A stretch of 64,000 nt of DNA from Sulfuracidifex tepidarius (lineage in GTDB: Archaea; Thermoproteota; Thermoprotei_A; Sulfolobales; Sulfolobaceae). The stretch is from NCBI RefSeq assembly GCF_008326425.1, contig NZ_AP018929.1, forward strand, positions 2,432,875 to 2,496,874, read 5' to 3'. A program made the translations under genes and the position numbers. Of this stretch, positions 38,603-50,174 are shown in pieces (positions within the stretch are counted from its first letter, which is position 1; each line of letters begins with the position of its first letter). The notes beneath the pieces are model-generated. The model worked only from the letters and a program-made list of their open reading frames with translations. It was not told the DNA's origin and made no database searches.

Positions 38603-39418
38603 GTGATATCTTCTGCTCCAGTGATTATTTTACATGGAGGTGCAGGATACTGGGAAGGTAAGAATTTAGATAGTGTTAATTCTGCCTTGAGGGAAGCCTC
38701 CAGAAGGGGCTTCGAGGAGTTCCGGAGGGGTTCCTCTATAGAGGCTGTAGTTGAGGCAATATCGTTCATGGAAGATTCAGGAGTATTTGACGCGGGTAAA
38801 GGTAGTGTAAAGAATAGCGAAGGTGAGGTGGAGATGGATGCAGGAATTATGGATGGGAAAACATTATCTGCAGGGTCAGTGGTTCTGGTGAGGACGGGTA
38901 GCCCCATAAGGAAAGCTTTAGAGGTCATGAAGAAAGGTAAGCATGTCATAATAGCGGAAAGGAAAGGTAATTGGAATACCACGTTTAACTCAGGCAAAGG
39001 CGGTGATACCGTAGGGGCAGTAGCATTAGACCTAGAGGGTAGGATAGTAGCAGGTACTAGTACTGGAGGAATATCAGGAAAGGAGCCAGGGAGAATAGGG
39101 GACTCTCCTATACCTGGAGCCGGATTCTACGCTACAGAGAGGGTAGGTGTCTCGTCAACCGGGATAGGAGAGGTTATTCTAAGGGTACTTCCAGCAAAGG
39201 AAGTAGATACACTGGTCTCCATGGGGATCCTCTTAGACGACGCACTAAATTCCGTGGTAAACAAGGTAAGTCGCATGTTCGGTAAAGGAAATATAGGAAT
39301 GATAGGAGTAAGTAAATATGGTGATGTTTCTGCTCATTTCAACACTAAAGGCATGCCAAGATGTTATCAAAATAAAGAGAAAATCCAATGTTTGGTATTC
39401 GATGGGGATTTCTCATGA
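38603..39418 (+). CDS. Isoaspartyl peptidase/L-asparaginase (Ntn hydrolase)
   Basis: The 271-residue precursor belongs to the plant-type asparaginase family that self-cleaves before a Thr. The N-terminal HGGAG motif (residues 11-15) and the cleavage site [11 protein letters not shown] with Thr136 are visible, with GTSTGG and GDSPIPGAG in the beta subunit. It repairs isoaspartyl peptides or hydrolyses Asn. The start is GTG 38603. The stop overlaps the next ATG (ATGA). Confidence 0.88.
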   Translation: MISSAPVIILHGGAGYWEGKNLDSVNSALREASRRGFEEFRRGSSIEAVVEAISFMEDSGVFDAGKGSVKNSEGEVEMDAGIMDGKTLSAGSVVLVRTGSPIRKALEVMKKGKHVIIAERKGNWNTTFNSGKGGDTVGAVALDLEGRIVAGTSTGGISGKEPGRIGDSPIPGAGFYATERVGVSSTGIGEVILRVLPAKEVDTLVSMGILLDDALNSVVNKVSRMFGKGNIGMIGVSKYGDVSAHFNTKGMPRCYQNKEKIQCLVFDGDFS

Positions 39419-39954
39419 AGACTCTCGTCTTGAGTAACATAAGGTTCCCTGAACCTCATATAGAGAGCACACTATCGACCATAATAAAGAAGGAGGAACC
39501 GGAGACAATAGTCCTTGATGGGGATACCACACAGTGTTACTGGGACTACGAGTGTCCAAGAGTAATAGACGTGCTTTACGTGATAAGAAGCATAGCTCCT
39601 TGGGCACAAGTGGTTTACGTACAAGGCGACATGGATCCACATGCAGTGAAATGCATTACAGCAGAGCCCAGGTATAGGGAGGAGATAATAGGTACAACCA
39701 TGTACATCACGGAGGCAGCTTCAGTGAAGTATTACATTTTACACGGACATCAGGGAGATTTGGATCAGCTAAGGAGGAGCATAGGTGCCGGACCTTGGGA
39801 CTGGGTAGTCCTAGGTCAGCCCAAGAGATTGGAAGTCGACAAACTAGCGAGGGTCATTTACGTGGGAGGCATAACTAGGGAATATCCTCCTGAGAGTAGA
39901 GGTTACCTAGTTCTCACTGACTCGTCTCATTATATAAGAAGTCTCAAGGCGTGA
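39415..39954 (+). CDS. Calcineurin-like phosphoesterase homologue with altered metal motif
   Basis: The 179-residue protein has a metallophosphoesterase order of motifs: [10 protein letters not shown] (normally D-x-H, here N and R), VLDGD, YVQGDMD in the GNHE position and LHGHQGD (GHxH position). The changed first and third motifs suggest weak metal binding or a distinct clade. ATG 39415 overlaps the upstream TGA; earlier in-frame codons lie inside the asparaginase gene. The role is unknown. Confidence 0.7.
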   Translation: MKTLVLSNIRFPEPHIESTLSTIIKKEEPETIVLDGDTTQCYWDYECPRVIDVLYVIRSIAPWAQVVYVQGDMDPHAVKCITAEPRYREEIIGTTMYITEAASVKYYILHGHQGDLDQLRRSIGAGPWDWVVLGQPKRLEVDKLARVIYVGGITREYPPESRGYLVLTDSSHYIRSLKA

Positions 39955-39998
39955 TAAAGTGAAAAATTATTTTATATGATAGTACCTTAATCTCTTCC

Positions 39999-40382
39999 AT
40001 GTCAATAACGTATAGACCGATCATCATAATCTCGTCAACTAGACAGGACAAGATCCCAGACTTGATCAAGGACGTTTTCAGGAGCTCCAGAGCTAGCAGC
40101 GGTAAGAAGGTGTATCTGCATTACATTAACGACATACCTTTCCATGAGTTCACTTCATATGCTAGAGAACCACTCCTTGACAACATAGACCTCGGAGTTG
40201 AGATATACACATGGAAAGAAAATGAAATAGAGAAAATGTTCAAAGTAATTAATGAGGAGTTCTCAGACAACGTAGGGATAATATTTTACTGTGATGAGGA
40301 TAAAAAGTCACTCATCAAGAAAATTTCTCAATCTTTACCTAATTCCTTCAAAGTTAACTTGGTTAAGGATATGTGTAAGTAG
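39999..40382 (+). CDS. Small alpha/beta protein of unknown function
   Basis: The 127-residue protein has alternating strands and helices and no recognised motif. It has a TATA-like upstream stretch (about 39965-39980) and precedes the geranylgeranyl reductase by 39 bases. Confidence 0.6.
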   Translation: MSITYRPIIIISSTRQDKIPDLIKDVFRSSRASSGKKVYLHYINDIPFHEFTSYAREPLLDNIDLGVEIYTWKENEIEKMFKVINEEFSDNVGIIFYCDEDKKSLIKKISQSLPNSFKVNLVKDMCK

Positions 40383-40421
40383 TTTTATAGCTACTGCAGG
40401 TTATTAATTAGACAGATAGTC

Positions 40422-41777
40422 TTGAAGGACTTAAAATACGACGTTCTTATTATTGGGGGCGGAATAGCAGGCTCTTCAACTGCTTGGCATTTGGCAGGGA
40501 AGGGAATAAAGATTCTATTAATTGATAGCAAGCCTTGGAATAGGATAGGAGACAAACCTTGTGGAGACGCTGTAAGTAAGGAACATTTCGATAATCTAGG
40601 TCTACCTTATCCCGAGGGAAACCAACTTGAAGGAAAGATAGAAGGCATAAAACTGTATAGTCCTGATATGAAGACCGAGTGGACGGTCAAGGGAGAAGGG
40701 TTCGAGCTGAATGCTCCAGCTTACACTCAACGCTTATTGAAGGAAGCAGAGAACAGGGGAGTAGAGGTCATGGATAACACAACTTCCATGAAGCCTTTAG
40801 TCGAAGGAGGTAGGGTAGTAGGTTCAGTAATTTTTAACAGGAGAACAAACGAGACTTTAGAGGTAAGAGCTAACGTAACTGTGGATGCAACAGGGTACTC
40901 AATGAGTTTCAGGAGCAAGCTTCCTCAGCCTTTACCAGTAACTGAGCCACTCGACGATAAGGACACCGACGTAGCTTACAGGGAAGTGTTATACACCAAG
41001 GACGAAATTGAGGACTACAAGTACCTCAAGATATTCGTTTCCCAGAAAGCCTCTCCAGGAGGATATTGGTGGTACTTCCCGAAGGGTGCTGATAAGGTAA
41101 ACGTTGGTCTTGGAATACAAGGAGGAATGGGGTATCCCAGCATCCACGAGTTCTACCACAAGTATCTTGACACATATGCCTCTGATGTAGATAAGAACAG
41201 ACTAGTAGTGAAAGGAGGGGCTCTGGTTCCGACCAGAAGACCTTTAGCGAGCATAGTCTGGGACGGAATGGCAGTGATAGGAGACTCGGCTTTCACTGTC
41301 AATCCAGTACATGGAGGTGGCAAAGGATCAGCAATGATATCAGGATTCTGCGTTGCAAGGTCTATAATGAACGCAGTAGAGAAGGGAGATTACTCCAAGG
41401 AATCAATGTGGGACGCAAATATGTGCTATATACAGAGATACGGTGCTAAGCAAGCTAGTCTAGATCTCTTCAGGCGCTTCTTACAGAGACTGTCTGACGA
41501 CGACATAGACTACGGCATGAGAAAGAAAGTAATAAAGGAGGAGGACTTGCTTACAGCAAGCGAAAAGGGAGATCTACAACTGTCGGTAGCTGAGAAAGCA
41601 ACTAGAGTGATCGCAGGATTAGGTAGGCCATCTTTACTGATGAAGCTCAAAAGTGTAGCTGAATACATGAAAAAGATAAAGGAGCACTACGCCGAATACC
41701 CGAGCAACCCAGAGGATTTGATGAAGTGGAAGTCTGTAACTGATTCTCTAATCCTAGAATTTAATAAAACCATTTGA
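40422..41777 (+). CDS. Geranylgeranyl reductase (archaeal ether-lipid saturation)
   Basis: The 451-residue flavoprotein hydrogenates geranylgeranyl chains of archaeal ether lipids; length matches the S. acidocaldarius enzyme. It has GGGIAGS at the N-terminus, the KPCGDAVS loop near residue 46 with the redox-linked Cys, and the substrate-shielding YWWYFP motif near residue 208. The [14 protein letters not shown] segment closes the FAD site. It starts at TTG 40422. The 3' end overlaps the convergent DUF2070 gene by 24 bases. Confidence 0.92.
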   Translation: MKDLKYDVLIIGGGIAGSSTAWHLAGKGIKILLIDSKPWNRIGDKPCGDAVSKEHFDNLGLPYPEGNQLEGKIEGIKLYSPDMKTEWTVKGEGFELNAPAYTQRLLKEAENRGVEVMDNTTSMKPLVEGGRVVGSVIFNRRTNETLEVRANVTVDATGYSMSFRSKLPQPLPVTEPLDDKDTDVAYREVLYTKDEIEDYKYLKIFVSQKASPGGYWWYFPKGADKVNVGLGIQGGMGYPSIHEFYHKYLDTYASDVDKNRLVVKGGALVPTRRPLASIVWDGMAVIGDSAFTVNPVHGGGKGSAMISGFCVARSIMNAVEKGDYSKESMWDANMCYIQRYGAKQASLDLFRRFLQRLSDDDIDYGMRKKVIKEEDLLTASEKGDLQLSVAEKATRVIAGLGRPSLLMKLKSVAEYMKKIKEHYAEYPSNPEDLMKWKSVTDSLILEFNKTI

Positions 41778-43367
41778 GAGAAGAAAAAGGACCAAGAACA
41801 CAGAATAAGGTATGACCAAAGGTATCCAGAACGTTTTTGATGCGTACCTTCCAACTTTTTCTAAACCGTCTAACATAGATGATATTACCTTACCTACAGT
41901 TTTAGCTCTAGTTTTAACCACTGTGTAGCGAATCTCGTCTACCTCTTTCATAGAAATTAAAGACTTCTCTATGTGCTCTCTAACTATGTTCTCCATTCCT
42001 GTGCATGGTCTTGCAGGTAGGTAAGTTGTGATCGTTGAGGAGCCAGCACAAGAATGATCGTCAGGGGTTACCATGATAGTCCTATCTACGAGTCCACTTC
42101 CTGCTCTAATCACACATTCTCTAGTTTCATGTTCCGAGTTGTTAGCATAGAAATATACTATTGCTACCTTTCTTTCACCATCTCCTAAAGCTATAACTCT
42201 AAACCTTCTATTACAATATCCTTCGCATGTATGAGGTAACTCCCCTTCACTATATCCCAGATAGAGTTTCTTCTCTTCTCTCTTGCTTTTACTAAGGAGG
42301 AAATTCCTTAGCTCATTGATCTCAAACTTATCGAAGTCCCTTGTAAGGAAAGTGTTATGTGTATCGATAACGAAGTTGTGGTTCTTCATTATAACACTCC
42401 ACAGATTACCTGGTAGGTCGTCTATGCCGTAAGTAGGTCTCTCAAGCAACGAAACTGAGAAGTCCGAGAAACGCAACGTAGTCACATCGAAGTTGGATAC
42501 TTTATTGAATTCTATACCAGCAAAGAAAGATTTGTCCCAGATCTGGCTATTTTTTGCTTTTTCTTCTATTATCTTAACGATTCTATCAGTTTCTTTAGAT
42601 GTGGCCAAGTTTATTTCATGACTTCCAGGTCCATGAAACACTATAGCGTCTTTGATCTCACCCTCGACCTTGTAAGGCAACCTAGCGCTACCCTGACTTC
42701 CGAAAATGCCGAAATGAATTTGAGGTAATACAAAGAGTTTATCTCCTAGTCTTATTAATACTATGCCAAGTTCTTTTTCCTCTCCTATCCTGTCGAACAA
42801 GTTATCTAAAGGAACTGAGTCCTTCTCCATTATTGCCTTCATAAACGGCCTCAATAACGTAAACGAGGTTATGCCTACAATTTTCTTTCCTTTCCTATTT
42901 ATGCTCCAGAGGTAGGCATAATAAAGCGTTGACACGGCAATAATATAAACTAAATAAATTAGCAAATCTCTTGGAAAGAAGATTATAGGTAAAAGCGAAA
43001 TTAGAAAACTAATCAATAGGGATCTCTTTTCTCCATATTTAACGAACATTGAAAAGGAAAGTATTGGTAGGGAAAAGCCGAACGCAAAGAAGGAGATCGA
43101 GAAGAAGGATAAGAGGAGATACGGAATGCCAGTAACGTCGCCTAAGAAGAGAGCGGTCTTTAGATTCCTCAAGAAGAGCAGAGATATAACGAGAAAATAC
43201 AAAAGGAAAGCGTACAACATGGAGACTAAGCTAGCCTCTAGTAATCTTCCGAAAATTAACGCGTATTCGAATATGCTGAAAAGTGCCACCTTTTTAATGT
43301 CAGGCAAGCCTTTCAATTTGGAGTAATAGTGTCTGGTAAGTTCTTCAGAGTTCACGATATACAGCAA
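41754..43367 (-). CDS. DUF2070 membrane protein
   Basis: The 537-residue protein has about six N-terminal membrane segments (to residue ~160), a long cytoplasmic domain with the archaeal DUF2070 segments ([12 protein letters not shown] and FVIDTHN) and one C-terminal membrane helix. The HxH/DTHN residues look catalytic or metal-binding but the function is unknown. It converges on the geranylgeranyl reductase. Confidence 0.85.
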   Translation of the reverse strand: MLYIVNSEELTRHYYSKLKGLPDIKKVALFSIFEYALIFGRLLEASLVSMLYAFLLYFLVISLLFLRNLKTALFLGDVTGIPYLLLSFFSISFFAFGFSLPILSFSMFVKYGEKRSLLISFLISLLPIIFFPRDLLIYLVYIIAVSTLYYAYLWSINRKGKKIVGITSFTLLRPFMKAIMEKDSVPLDNLFDRIGEEKELGIVLIRLGDKLFVLPQIHFGIFGSQGSARLPYKVEGEIKDAIVFHGPGSHEINLATSKETDRIVKIIEEKAKNSQIWDKSFFAGIEFNKVSNFDVTTLRFSDFSVSLLERPTYGIDDLPGNLWSVIMKNHNFVIDTHNTFLTRDFDKFEINELRNFLLSKSKREEKKLYLGYSEGELPHTCEGYCNRRFRVIALGDGERKVAIVYFYANNSEHETRECVIRAGSGLVDRTIMVTPDDHSCAGSSTITTYLPARPCTGMENIVREHIEKSLISMKEVDEIRYTVVKTRAKTVGKVISSMLDGLEKVGRYASKTFWIPLVIPYSVFLVLFLLSNGFIKF

Positions 43368-43375
43368 CCAGCGGG

Positions 43376-43687
43376 GTGAAAAAAATTTTCCTAGACAAAA
43401 GTAAGCTTAAATCGTGTCTAAACGCAGAGAAAGTAATTGAAAACGATCTTGGTAGTTGCGAATTGTATGTTATAAAATTTCAGCAAGATGAAGATTACCT
43501 CGTTTTCGTCTTCCAAGGAAGGAATACAAGGTATTTCAAGATAATGAGACCTTTCATAGGAAAGTGGAACTGTTACGAAGCCATCTACCATGCAGAAGGT
43601 CTTTTCGGCTTCGCCGATGAGAACCTAGAGTTTAAAATAAAGGAGAAATTGGAGAGGTTGAAGGAAAGTGAACCTAGAGAGATATGA
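43376..43687 (+). CDS. Small protein of unknown function
   Basis: The 103-residue protein starts at GTG 43376, 8 bases from the divergent DUF2070 start. It has mixed alpha/beta character with a single Cys pair far apart. The 3' end overlaps the HAD gene by 20 bases, supporting an operon. Confidence 0.6.
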   Translation: MKKIFLDKSKLKSCLNAEKVIENDLGSCELYVIKFQQDEDYLVFVFQGRNTRYFKIMRPFIGKWNCYEAIYHAEGLFGFADENLEFKIKEKLERLKESEPREI

Positions 43688-44459
43688 ACTAATAATAAGC
43701 GACATTGACGGAGTTCTCTTGATGGAAGGTGAACCGATCTGGGAGAACGTGAAGGCTATAAGGGAGTTGGTATCTAATGGAAAGAAAATAGTTCTGATAA
43801 GCAACAACTCAGGTTTCAACAGAGTACTCCTGTCCAGACAGCTCTCATATTTAGGGATAAACATTGAACCTTCTATGATAATCACTAGTGCCGTCTCCAC
43901 CGCGATGTACCTTAAGGAAAAGAAGGACGTTCATACTACATTCGTAGTGGGGGAGGAGGGACTTTCAGATGAACTCAGAGGTTACGGTTTTAGAGTACTC
44001 ACCATGAATGAAGCTAACGTCCAGCTTCCTGACAGCGTCGTAATAGGCTTAGATAGGCTTAGCACTTACGACAAGCTTTCCCTTGCAATGAGGTGTATAC
44101 ATAGGGGTTCGCTGTTTGTAGCGACGAATATGGACAGGCTTTGGCCCTCTAAAGAAGGGTTAAAGCTCGGAGCAGGCTCTCTAGTTAAAGCAATATCTTT
44201 CTCCTTAGGTAAGGACCCAGATTTCGTCGCTGGTAAACCCAACCCTTGGATGCTCGAGGTAGCAATGGAAAGGGCAAACATCAAGGACGAAAAGAAGGTA
44301 ATAATTATAGGTGACCAGTTGGAGACAGACATTAAGATGGGTAATGATAAGGGAATAGACACTGTCCTTACGCTTACAGGTATATCAACGATGGAGGAGG
44401 TAAATAGGAGCATGATAAAACCAACTTATACTGTAAGTAACCTCCTTGATCTGATATAA
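43668..44459 (+). CDS. HAD-superfamily phosphatase, NagD-like
   Basis: The 263-residue protein has HAD motif I as ISDIDGVL, motif II as LISNNS, the Lys motif as GKPNPWML and motif III as [11 protein letters not shown], all typical of the NagD/PGPase class. It hydrolyses a phosphorylated metabolite. The start is GTG 43668, overlapping the upstream gene. Confidence 0.9.
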   Translation: MNLERYELIISDIDGVLLMEGEPIWENVKAIRELVSNGKKIVLISNNSGFNRVLLSRQLSYLGINIEPSMIITSAVSTAMYLKEKKDVHTTFVVGEEGLSDELRGYGFRVLTMNEANVQLPDSVVIGLDRLSTYDKLSLAMRCIHRGSLFVATNMDRLWPSKEGLKLGAGSLVKAISFSLGKDPDFVAGKPNPWMLEVAMERANIKDEKKVIIIGDQLETDIKMGNDKGIDTVLTLTGISTMEEVNRSMIKPTYTVSNLLDLI

Positions 44460-44470
44460 CCTTACTAATG

Positions 44471-44478
44471 TTTTTAAA
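44471..44478 (+). promoter_or_regulatory. TATA box of the sdhABCD operon
   Basis: TTTTTAAA lies about 27 bases before 44501, so the transcript would be nearly leaderless for ATG 44504. This supports that ATG as the start of sdhA, not the upstream TTG at 44495. Confidence 0.55.
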
Positions 44479-44503
44479 CATCTTCCCGTAACTGTTGTAT
44501 GAA

Positions 44504-46204
44504 ATGGAGAAACTCTCTTATGACGCAGTAGTTTTAGGGGCTGGGCTATCTGGTCTGATGGCAGCACACGAGATAGGAAAGGAAGGTTTCAAGGTAGCTA
44601 TAATCTCGAAGGTTTTCCCGACTAGATCTCACTCATCATCAGCTGAAGGCGGAATAGCAGCGTATATACCAGGTAACTCAGACCCTAATGACAATCCAGA
44701 TTACATGACTTACGACACGGTAAAAGGAGGGGATTACCTAGTTGACCAAGACGCAGCTGAACTTCTCTCAATGAAGTCAGGAGACATAGCCACAGTGATG
44801 GAAAGATGGGGTACTCTATTTAACAGACAGCCAGACGGGAGGATAGCAATAAGATACTTCGGAGGGCAGACATATCCGAGAACTAGATTCGTTGGAGACA
44901 AGACTGGAATGGCTTTGCTTCATACTATCTACGAAAGGACTTCAGGCTTGGATGTAGATTTCTACAGCGAATGGTTTGCCCTCGATTTAATCAGGGATCA
45001 GGAGCGTGTGAGGGGAGTCATAGCGATGCAGATGAAGAACATGACACCTGTCTTCTTTGAGGCTAGGGCAATAGTAATGGCTACCGGGGGAATGGGAATG
45101 CTGTACAGACACTCCACTAACAGTTACATAAATACTGGAGACGGATATGCTATGGCTCTGAGAGCTGGAGTTGCGCTCAAGGATCCTGAATTCGTCCAAT
45201 TCCATCCTACAGCCCTTTACCCTTCAGACATTCTGATAAGCGAAGCTGCAAGAGGAGAAGGTGCTGTACTGATAAACAACAAGGGAGAAAGGTTCATGAA
45301 GAGGTACGCGCCAAACAAGCTGGATCTGGCACCGAGGGACATCGCTTCGAGGTCAATACTGACAGAGGTGAAAGAAGGAAGAGGATTCCCAGGCGGGTTT
45401 GTAGGGCTAGATCTAACCCATCTAGGACCAGACTATATAAAAGAGAGGTTGGCTCTAGCCTATGAGGCTGCAAAAAGCTTTTCGGGGATAGATGCCACTG
45501 TAGAGCCAATACCAGTGAGACCGGCGCAGCACTATTACATGGGAGGCATAGATGTCGACATCACTGGAACTAACCATGACCTTAGAGGTCTATTCGCTGC
45601 AGGCGAAGCCGCATGTGTGTCGGTCCATGGTGCGAACAGATTAGGATCTAACTCGCTTCTGGAAACACTAGTGTTCGGAAGAGAGACCGGTAGGACGGTA
45701 GCCGATTACCTCAAGTCTACCTCTAAACCTTCCAGTTCGGTGGAGAACATAGAACTAGAGAAGATGTTAGATGAGGCATATTCTTTCGTTAAGAGCGAGA
45801 GTGGAGTCCACTTTGGAGAGGTCCAGAACAAACTCAGAGACATTATGTGGGAAAAGGTAGGCGTCTTCAGGGAGGAGAAAGGAATGCAGGAAGCTGTAAA
45901 GGAAGTGAAGGAACTGAGGCAACAAGTCACGAAAATGTACGTTAACGACAAGAGCAGGGTGTATAATACCGAGTTCTTCAATGCACTGGAACTGAGAAAC
46001 ATGATGGACTTAGCGATAGTGATATCGTCGTCTGCTTTAAACAGAAAGGAATCTAGGGGAGCTCACTATAGGCTTGACTACACCCAGAGAGATGATGAAA
46101 ACTGGTTGAAGCATACCATTTCTTACCTTAGAGGAAACACGGTTGAGATAAGCTATAAACCTGTTAAGATGACCAAGTGGAAGCCAGAACCCAGAGTTTA
46201 TTAG
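44504..46204 (+). CDS. sdhA: Succinate dehydrogenase flavoprotein subunit SdhA
   Basis: The 566-residue subunit oxidises succinate to fumarate using covalently bound FAD. Motifs: [12 protein letters not shown] for [16 protein letters not shown] with the His for covalent FAD attachment, [11 protein letters not shown], and the active-site Arg/His segments [14 protein letters not shown]. It matches the S. acidocaldarius length. It is the first gene of sdhABCD, starting at ATG 44504 downstream of a TATA box. Confidence 0.95.
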   Translation: MEKLSYDAVVLGAGLSGLMAAHEIGKEGFKVAIISKVFPTRSHSSSAEGGIAAYIPGNSDPNDNPDYMTYDTVKGGDYLVDQDAAELLSMKSGDIATVMERWGTLFNRQPDGRIAIRYFGGQTYPRTRFVGDKTGMALLHTIYERTSGLDVDFYSEWFALDLIRDQERVRGVIAMQMKNMTPVFFEARAIVMATGGMGMLYRHSTNSYINTGDGYAMALRAGVALKDPEFVQFHPTALYPSDILISEAARGEGAVLINNKGERFMKRYAPNKLDLAPRDIASRSILTEVKEGRGFPGGFVGLDLTHLGPDYIKERLALAYEAAKSFSGIDATVEPIPVRPAQHYYMGGIDVDITGTNHDLRGLFAAGEAACVSVHGANRLGSNSLLETLVFGRETGRTVADYLKSTSKPSSSVENIELEKMLDEAYSFVKSESGVHFGEVQNKLRDIMWEKVGVFREEKGMQEAVKEVKELRQQVTKMYVNDKSRVYNTEFFNALELRNMMDLAIVISSSALNRKESRGAHYRLDYTQRDDENWLKHTISYLRGNTVEISYKPVKMTKWKPEPRVY

Positions 46205-46212
46205 GTGATTAA

Positions 46213-47235
46213 ATGCCAGAAGTCAAACAAGTGGAAGGAAAAAACGTTGAGGTAAACTCTCAACCCAAATCCTCAGCTATAAGGAATGAGGAGAAAGAAA
46301 TAGTAGTAAAGATAAAGAGATTCTCTCCAGATAAAGGAGAGTGGTGGCAGGAATACAAGCTGAAGGTAGATAGGTTCACTCAGATGACAGAAGTGCTGAG
46401 GAGAATAAAGACAGAACAGGACCCGTCCCTCTCATATAGAGCTGCGTGTCACATGGCCGTTTGCGGAAGCTGTGGAATGAAAATAAACGGTGCCCCTAGG
46501 TTAGCTTGTAAAACCCTTGCCATAGAACTTACTAAAGAATACAACTCAAATGAAATAACCCTAGAACCAATGGATCTATACCCCAGAGTGAAAGACCTGG
46601 TAGTGGATCTGGACGACTTTTATGAAAGAATGTACAAAGTGAAACCTAGGCTTTACCCATCTGAGGAGATACTCGAAGGAAAAGCCGAGCATAGACTTGT
46701 ACCAGAGGATCAAAGAGAACTGTGGAAGTTTGCTCAGTGTATATGGTGTGGTCTCTGTGTTTCATCATGCCCATCAGTGAGAAACGATGCGGAGTTCCTG
46801 GGTCCCGCTGCTCACGCTAAAGGGTACAGATTCTTGGCCGATCCCCGTGATACCATAACAGAAGAGAGAATGAAAATACTGGTAGATAGTTCGTGGCGTT
46901 GCACCTATTGTTATCAATGCTTCAACGTATGCCCGAGGGACATAGAGCCGGTGACCACGATAAAGAAGACCAGAGCATGGAGTAGCAAAATGAAGGACAA
47001 AACTAAGGTTATAGAGACTGGTGAAAAGCACATCAATGCTATAGCTGACACGATAAGGAAGTCGGGAAAGCTGTTAGAGGCAGAGGTTTACCTTAGAACT
47101 TACGGTTTGGTACAAGCGATGTCTGACATGTTGTACATGTTGAAGAGCGGTAGAATGAAGTATACACTGATCAAGGAGGTTCCTGTCAAAGACTTAAATG
47201 ATATAGAGAAAGTAATGAAGGGTGACGAACAATGA
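46213..47235 (+). CDS. sdhB: Succinate dehydrogenase iron-sulfur subunit SdhB
   Basis: The 340-residue subunit relays electrons. Cys motifs are visible: a 2Fe-2S site ([10 protein letters not shown] ... LACK), a [12 protein letters not shown] 4Fe-4S site and a [12 protein letters not shown] site. Sulfolobales SdhB differs from bacterial SdhB by having a full second 4Fe-4S motif in place of 3Fe-4S. There is a ~35-residue polar N-terminal extension. Its stop overlaps sdhC by 4 bases. Confidence 0.94.
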   Translation: MPEVKQVEGKNVEVNSQPKSSAIRNEEKEIVVKIKRFSPDKGEWWQEYKLKVDRFTQMTEVLRRIKTEQDPSLSYRAACHMAVCGSCGMKINGAPRLACKTLAIELTKEYNSNEITLEPMDLYPRVKDLVVDLDDFYERMYKVKPRLYPSEEILEGKAEHRLVPEDQRELWKFAQCIWCGLCVSSCPSVRNDAEFLGPAAHAKGYRFLADPRDTITEERMKILVDSSWRCTYCYQCFNVCPRDIEPVTTIKKTRAWSSKMKDKTKVIETGEKHINAIADTIRKSGKLLEAEVYLRTYGLVQAMSDMLYMLKSGRMKYTLIKEVPVKDLNDIEKVMKGDEQ

Positions 47236-48107
47236 AAGTAGCTTACTACCCGGGTTGTGCGACCCACGGTCTTTCGAAAGACGTCGATATAGCGACGAAG
47301 AAAGTAGCAGAGGTTCTAGGACTTGAATTGGTAGAAGTGGAAGACTGGAACTGTTGCGGCGGAGGTTTCTTAGATGAGAAAGACGAGGACGCCCACGTAG
47401 CATTGAACTTGAGGAATCTCTCCAACGTAGAGAAGATGGGATTAGATAAGATGGTAACTCCTTGTAGCGTCTGTTTAGGTAGCCATAGACTAGCCACTTA
47501 CAAGTACAACGAGAACAAAGACCTTAGAAAGAGAGTAGACAAGAGGATAAGCGGAACAAGCATAAAATACGAGAACAAAGCCACAGCGGAGCACTTAGTT
47601 TGGGTTTTAGTTAGAGACGTAGGGCTGGAGAACATAAAGAAACATGTAAAGAGAAGCCTAAACGGGTTAAAGGTGGGGGCATATTACGGATGCCAAATGC
47701 TTAGACCAGAGCAGATCATGGGATTCGAGCTTTCGTTTAAACCACACTCCCTTCAGGATTTAATATCAGTTACTGGAGCAACACCAGTGATGTTCCCTAT
47801 GGCAACAGCGTGTTGTGGTTTCCCACTGATGGGAAGCAACCCGAAGGGAGGTTTGAAACTCGCATTCAACGTTCTAAACTCAGCTAAAAGCAGCGGTGCC
47901 GACATCATGATACACCCATGCTCATTGTGTCATCTACAGCTAGATACACTCCAAGATAAGGTGAAAAACGAGTTTAACGTTGGATGGACTCTTCCTGCAA
48001 TTTACATCACTCAGCTCTTGGGACTATCGTTCGGACTTTCTCCTGAGGATCTAGGTCTAGGAAACTACGCTAAGGGAGTTCTGAAGCAAAAAGGGGTGAT
48101 TCAATGA
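47232..48107 (+). CDS. sdhC: Succinate dehydrogenase subunit SdhC, HdrB-like
   Basis: The 291-residue soluble subunit replaces the usual membrane anchor. It carries two CCG domains (NCCGGGF near residue 42 and ACCGFPLMG near residue 195) with CSVC and CSLC pairs, as in heterodisulfide reductase HdrB. In Sulfolobales it helps attach the complex to the membrane and quinone. A 4-base overlap joins it to sdhB and sdhD. Confidence 0.93.
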   Translation: MKVAYYPGCATHGLSKDVDIATKKVAEVLGLELVEVEDWNCCGGGFLDEKDEDAHVALNLRNLSNVEKMGLDKMVTPCSVCLGSHRLATYKYNENKDLRKRVDKRISGTSIKYENKATAEHLVWVLVRDVGLENIKKHVKRSLNGLKVGAYYGCQMLRPEQIMGFELSFKPHSLQDLISVTGATPVMFPMATACCGFPLMGSNPKGGLKLAFNVLNSAKSSGADIMIHPCSLCHLQLDTLQDKVKNEFNVGWTLPAIYITQLLGLSFGLSPEDLGLGNYAKGVLKQKGVIQ

Positions 48108-48469
48108 ATGTAAATGAAATAGCAGAGGTCATCTCCTCGATTGGAGGACAACTAAAAGGATGGAAAGAAGTCTCCGAGAGACCTGGAAAAGCACCATTTG
48201 CTAAGGAGAGCGAATACGAAATACCTAACTTGATTACAGGAAAGATACATTTAAGGAATAACGGAGATCTCTACGTCTTTGTGGTGTCTAAAGACGTCTT
48301 CAACTGGAAGAACAGAGTTAAAGAGTTGAAGCTGAAGGGAGAAGTTGTAGACGCGGCTGGAGGAATGATGTGGATAACTGAGAACAGAAAAGAAGATCTC
48401 TTAGATGACCTCAAATACCTTCGGAACTTCTTAGAGAATTTAAGAACTGCTGCTCAGCAGAAGCACTAA
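48104..48469 (+). CDS. sdhD: Succinate dehydrogenase subunit SdhD
   Basis: The 121-residue last gene of the operon overlaps sdhC by 4 bases. It is hydrophilic with amphipathic segments and no membrane helix, consistent with the Sulfolobales SdhD that binds the membrane peripherally. The identity rests mainly on gene order. Confidence 0.8.
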   Translation: MNVNEIAEVISSIGGQLKGWKEVSERPGKAPFAKESEYEIPNLITGKIHLRNNGDLYVFVVSKDVFNWKNRVKELKLKGEVVDAAGGMMWITENRKEDLLDDLKYLRNFLENLRTAAQQKH

Positions 48470-48812
48470 GTCCTTTCCATCTATTTCGTCATTGATTTTC
48501 ACAATTATACAAAAAGGTATTTTTGAATATATAGATAGAATTTCTCTAGACTTTTCCCAGAAAGGTTAAGATAATTATCTTGTCGGTCTAAATTCTTACT
48601 TAACGCTAAAGACTATATGTAAAGCAAGGCATAACATTATCTACTACATCCATGCCGTATCAAGATAAGATAAAGAGAAGAGATAATCTCTAACTTAAGT
48701 CGAAGCTATCAAGAAATTGAGGCCTCAACCTCATTCTCCCGTGTGACTCACGGGCGTTAGTTGAGTATAGCCGTCGCCAATATATCTATATTTTCGCCTT
48801 TTAAAAATATGA
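48470..48812. other. Intergenic region holding a possible IS605-type remnant
   Basis: The 343 bases separate sdhD from the convergent VWA gene. Most is AT-rich. Around 48720-48780 there is a GC-rich stretch with a stable hairpin (CCCGTG-TGACT-CACGGG, 48738-48754). No other gene is seen. Confidence 0.5.
48721..48790 (-). mobile_element. Possible decayed IS200/IS605-family end (TnpB C-terminus/omega-RNA-like)
   Basis: On the minus strand a short open segment encodes IGDGYTQLTPVSHTGE followed by a stop at 48731-48733, and another frame of the same DNA encodes NARESHGRMRLRP. Together with the stable hairpin at 48738-48754 this looks like the 3' end of an archaeal IS605-type tnpB, where the end of the gene doubles as guide-RNA scaffold. 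No upstream tnpB body remains. This is from memory of the family and is uncertain; a non-coding RNA hairpin is the alternative. Confidence 0.35.
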
Positions 48813-50174
48813 CTAGGCCTCCACAACCCTGAGAAGATCGTCATGATCAAGCTTATATGTAGCTAAATAGGTATCCGCAACTCTCCTCAAATCAGCGTTA
48901 TCTCCCCTTATCATTACAGCTACTAAAGTAGAATTTGAGTCTCTGAGGGATCTCCTTACTGTCGTTTCTGCTATCTTGTCCTCTCCATCTGTGAGTAGGA
49001 TTATCTCACTAACTCCCTTCACATGCCCTTCCTTTATATCCTCACATGCAGATATCACAGATCTACTTATGTCTGTACCGCCTCCTCCCCTAATCTTTCC
49101 TATATATTCAATCATCTTAATTACATCCTTGCTCTTTGCGTTACGCATGACCTTTATGAGAGGATAGGGAATGTTGTCAAAGAACCTGAGGTAAAAGTCT
49201 CTGTTTTCCCTTCTTGCCCTGCTGTATAGGGCAAGAGCTACAGCCTTAGCCCATATTATCTTTTCTCCGTCCATGCTTCCGCTTTTGTCCAGGAGGAGAT
49301 ATATAGGACCTACGCTTTCTTTAACTTGTTTCTGATAGAGAAGAACCTGACCTTCAGCTAGTTTCAGGTAAAAAAGCTCATCTGGCAATGCAAGCTCTGA
49401 TGATACAACTCTCTCAATGTCGCTTCCCTCCTCGTAACCATATAACTCTCCTCTCGAATATCTAGTTGTTCTCTTCTTCGAAATTGAACCTAGCTTTGGT
49501 AAGCCGCTTAAGAACTCAAGTATTTTCCTAACCTCGGTATTCCTAGAAAGCCTAAGAACCTCGTGTATTTCTCCCTCGAAGTTGAGCATACTTCCCGTTC
49601 CAGCACCGTTTCCTCCCACTATCTTCTGCATGTTTTTAACAGCATTCGCGTCCTCCATCGCTTTCGACATGGCCTTTTCGTGAGCTTGCTTCAACATCTT
49701 CTCCAAGTTTTGTTGGCTAGTCTTGTCTCTTGACCTCTGCTCCCTTCCCTGACCTGAAGAGGTATTCTTCATTAAACCGTTAAGTATTTGGTCTGCAGCG
49801 TCCCTTTCTTCTTGGGACTGTGAAGTACGCTTTATCTTTTCTAACTCTTCAATTAAGTGTTGCATGTAACTTACAGTTAGGGCTACGCTCACAGCAGAGT
49901 TAGCTATTGAGTATTCCCTGTTCTTAATTACCAAATCAGAAGATACAATCGAGTTCAAAAGAGAGTACACTATCTTCTTGTCATCCGAGACTTCCGACTT
50001 AGTAGACATCAGTGGCAAAGGAAGGTAATGTATGTAGAAAGTATCTATTAGGAAGTTAGGTTCCAGCTGAAGTTCCCTACCTGAAACTTTCTTCAGAGTG
50101 TAAAGGATCCTCTCTCCCCTGAACTTTACTATGGGATCCTCGTAATCTACTCCTCTTAACATCCCCTCGCTCAT
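48813..50174 (-). CDS. VWA-domain protein, MoxR partner
   Basis: The 453-residue protein ends in a von Willebrand A domain with the MIDAS motif DKSGSM near residue 296 and TDGED near residue 400. The N-terminal half is helical. It overlaps the MoxR-type ATPase by 4 bases; the pair resembles RavA-ViaA and CoxDE systems that act as metal-inserting or remodelling chaperones. The client is unknown; the operon lies convergent to sdh. Confidence 0.85.
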   Translation of the reverse strand: MSEGMLRGVDYEDPIVKFRGERILYTLKKVSGRELQLEPNFLIDTFYIHYLPLPLMSTKSEVSDDKKIVYSLLNSIVSSDLVIKNREYSIANSAVSVALTVSYMQHLIEELEKIKRTSQSQEERDAADQILNGLMKNTSSGQGREQRSRDKTSQQNLEKMLKQAHEKAMSKAMEDANAVKNMQKIVGGNGAGTGSMLNFEGEIHEVLRLSRNTEVRKILEFLSGLPKLGSISKKRTTRYSRGELYGYEEGSDIERVVSSELALPDELFYLKLAEGQVLLYQKQVKESVGPIYLLLDKSGSMDGEKIIWAKAVALALYSRARRENRDFYLRFFDNIPYPLIKVMRNAKSKDVIKMIEYIGKIRGGGGTDISRSVISACEDIKEGHVKGVSEIILLTDGEDKIAETTVRRSLRDSNSTLVAVMIRGDNADLRRVADTYLATYKLDHDDLLRVVEA

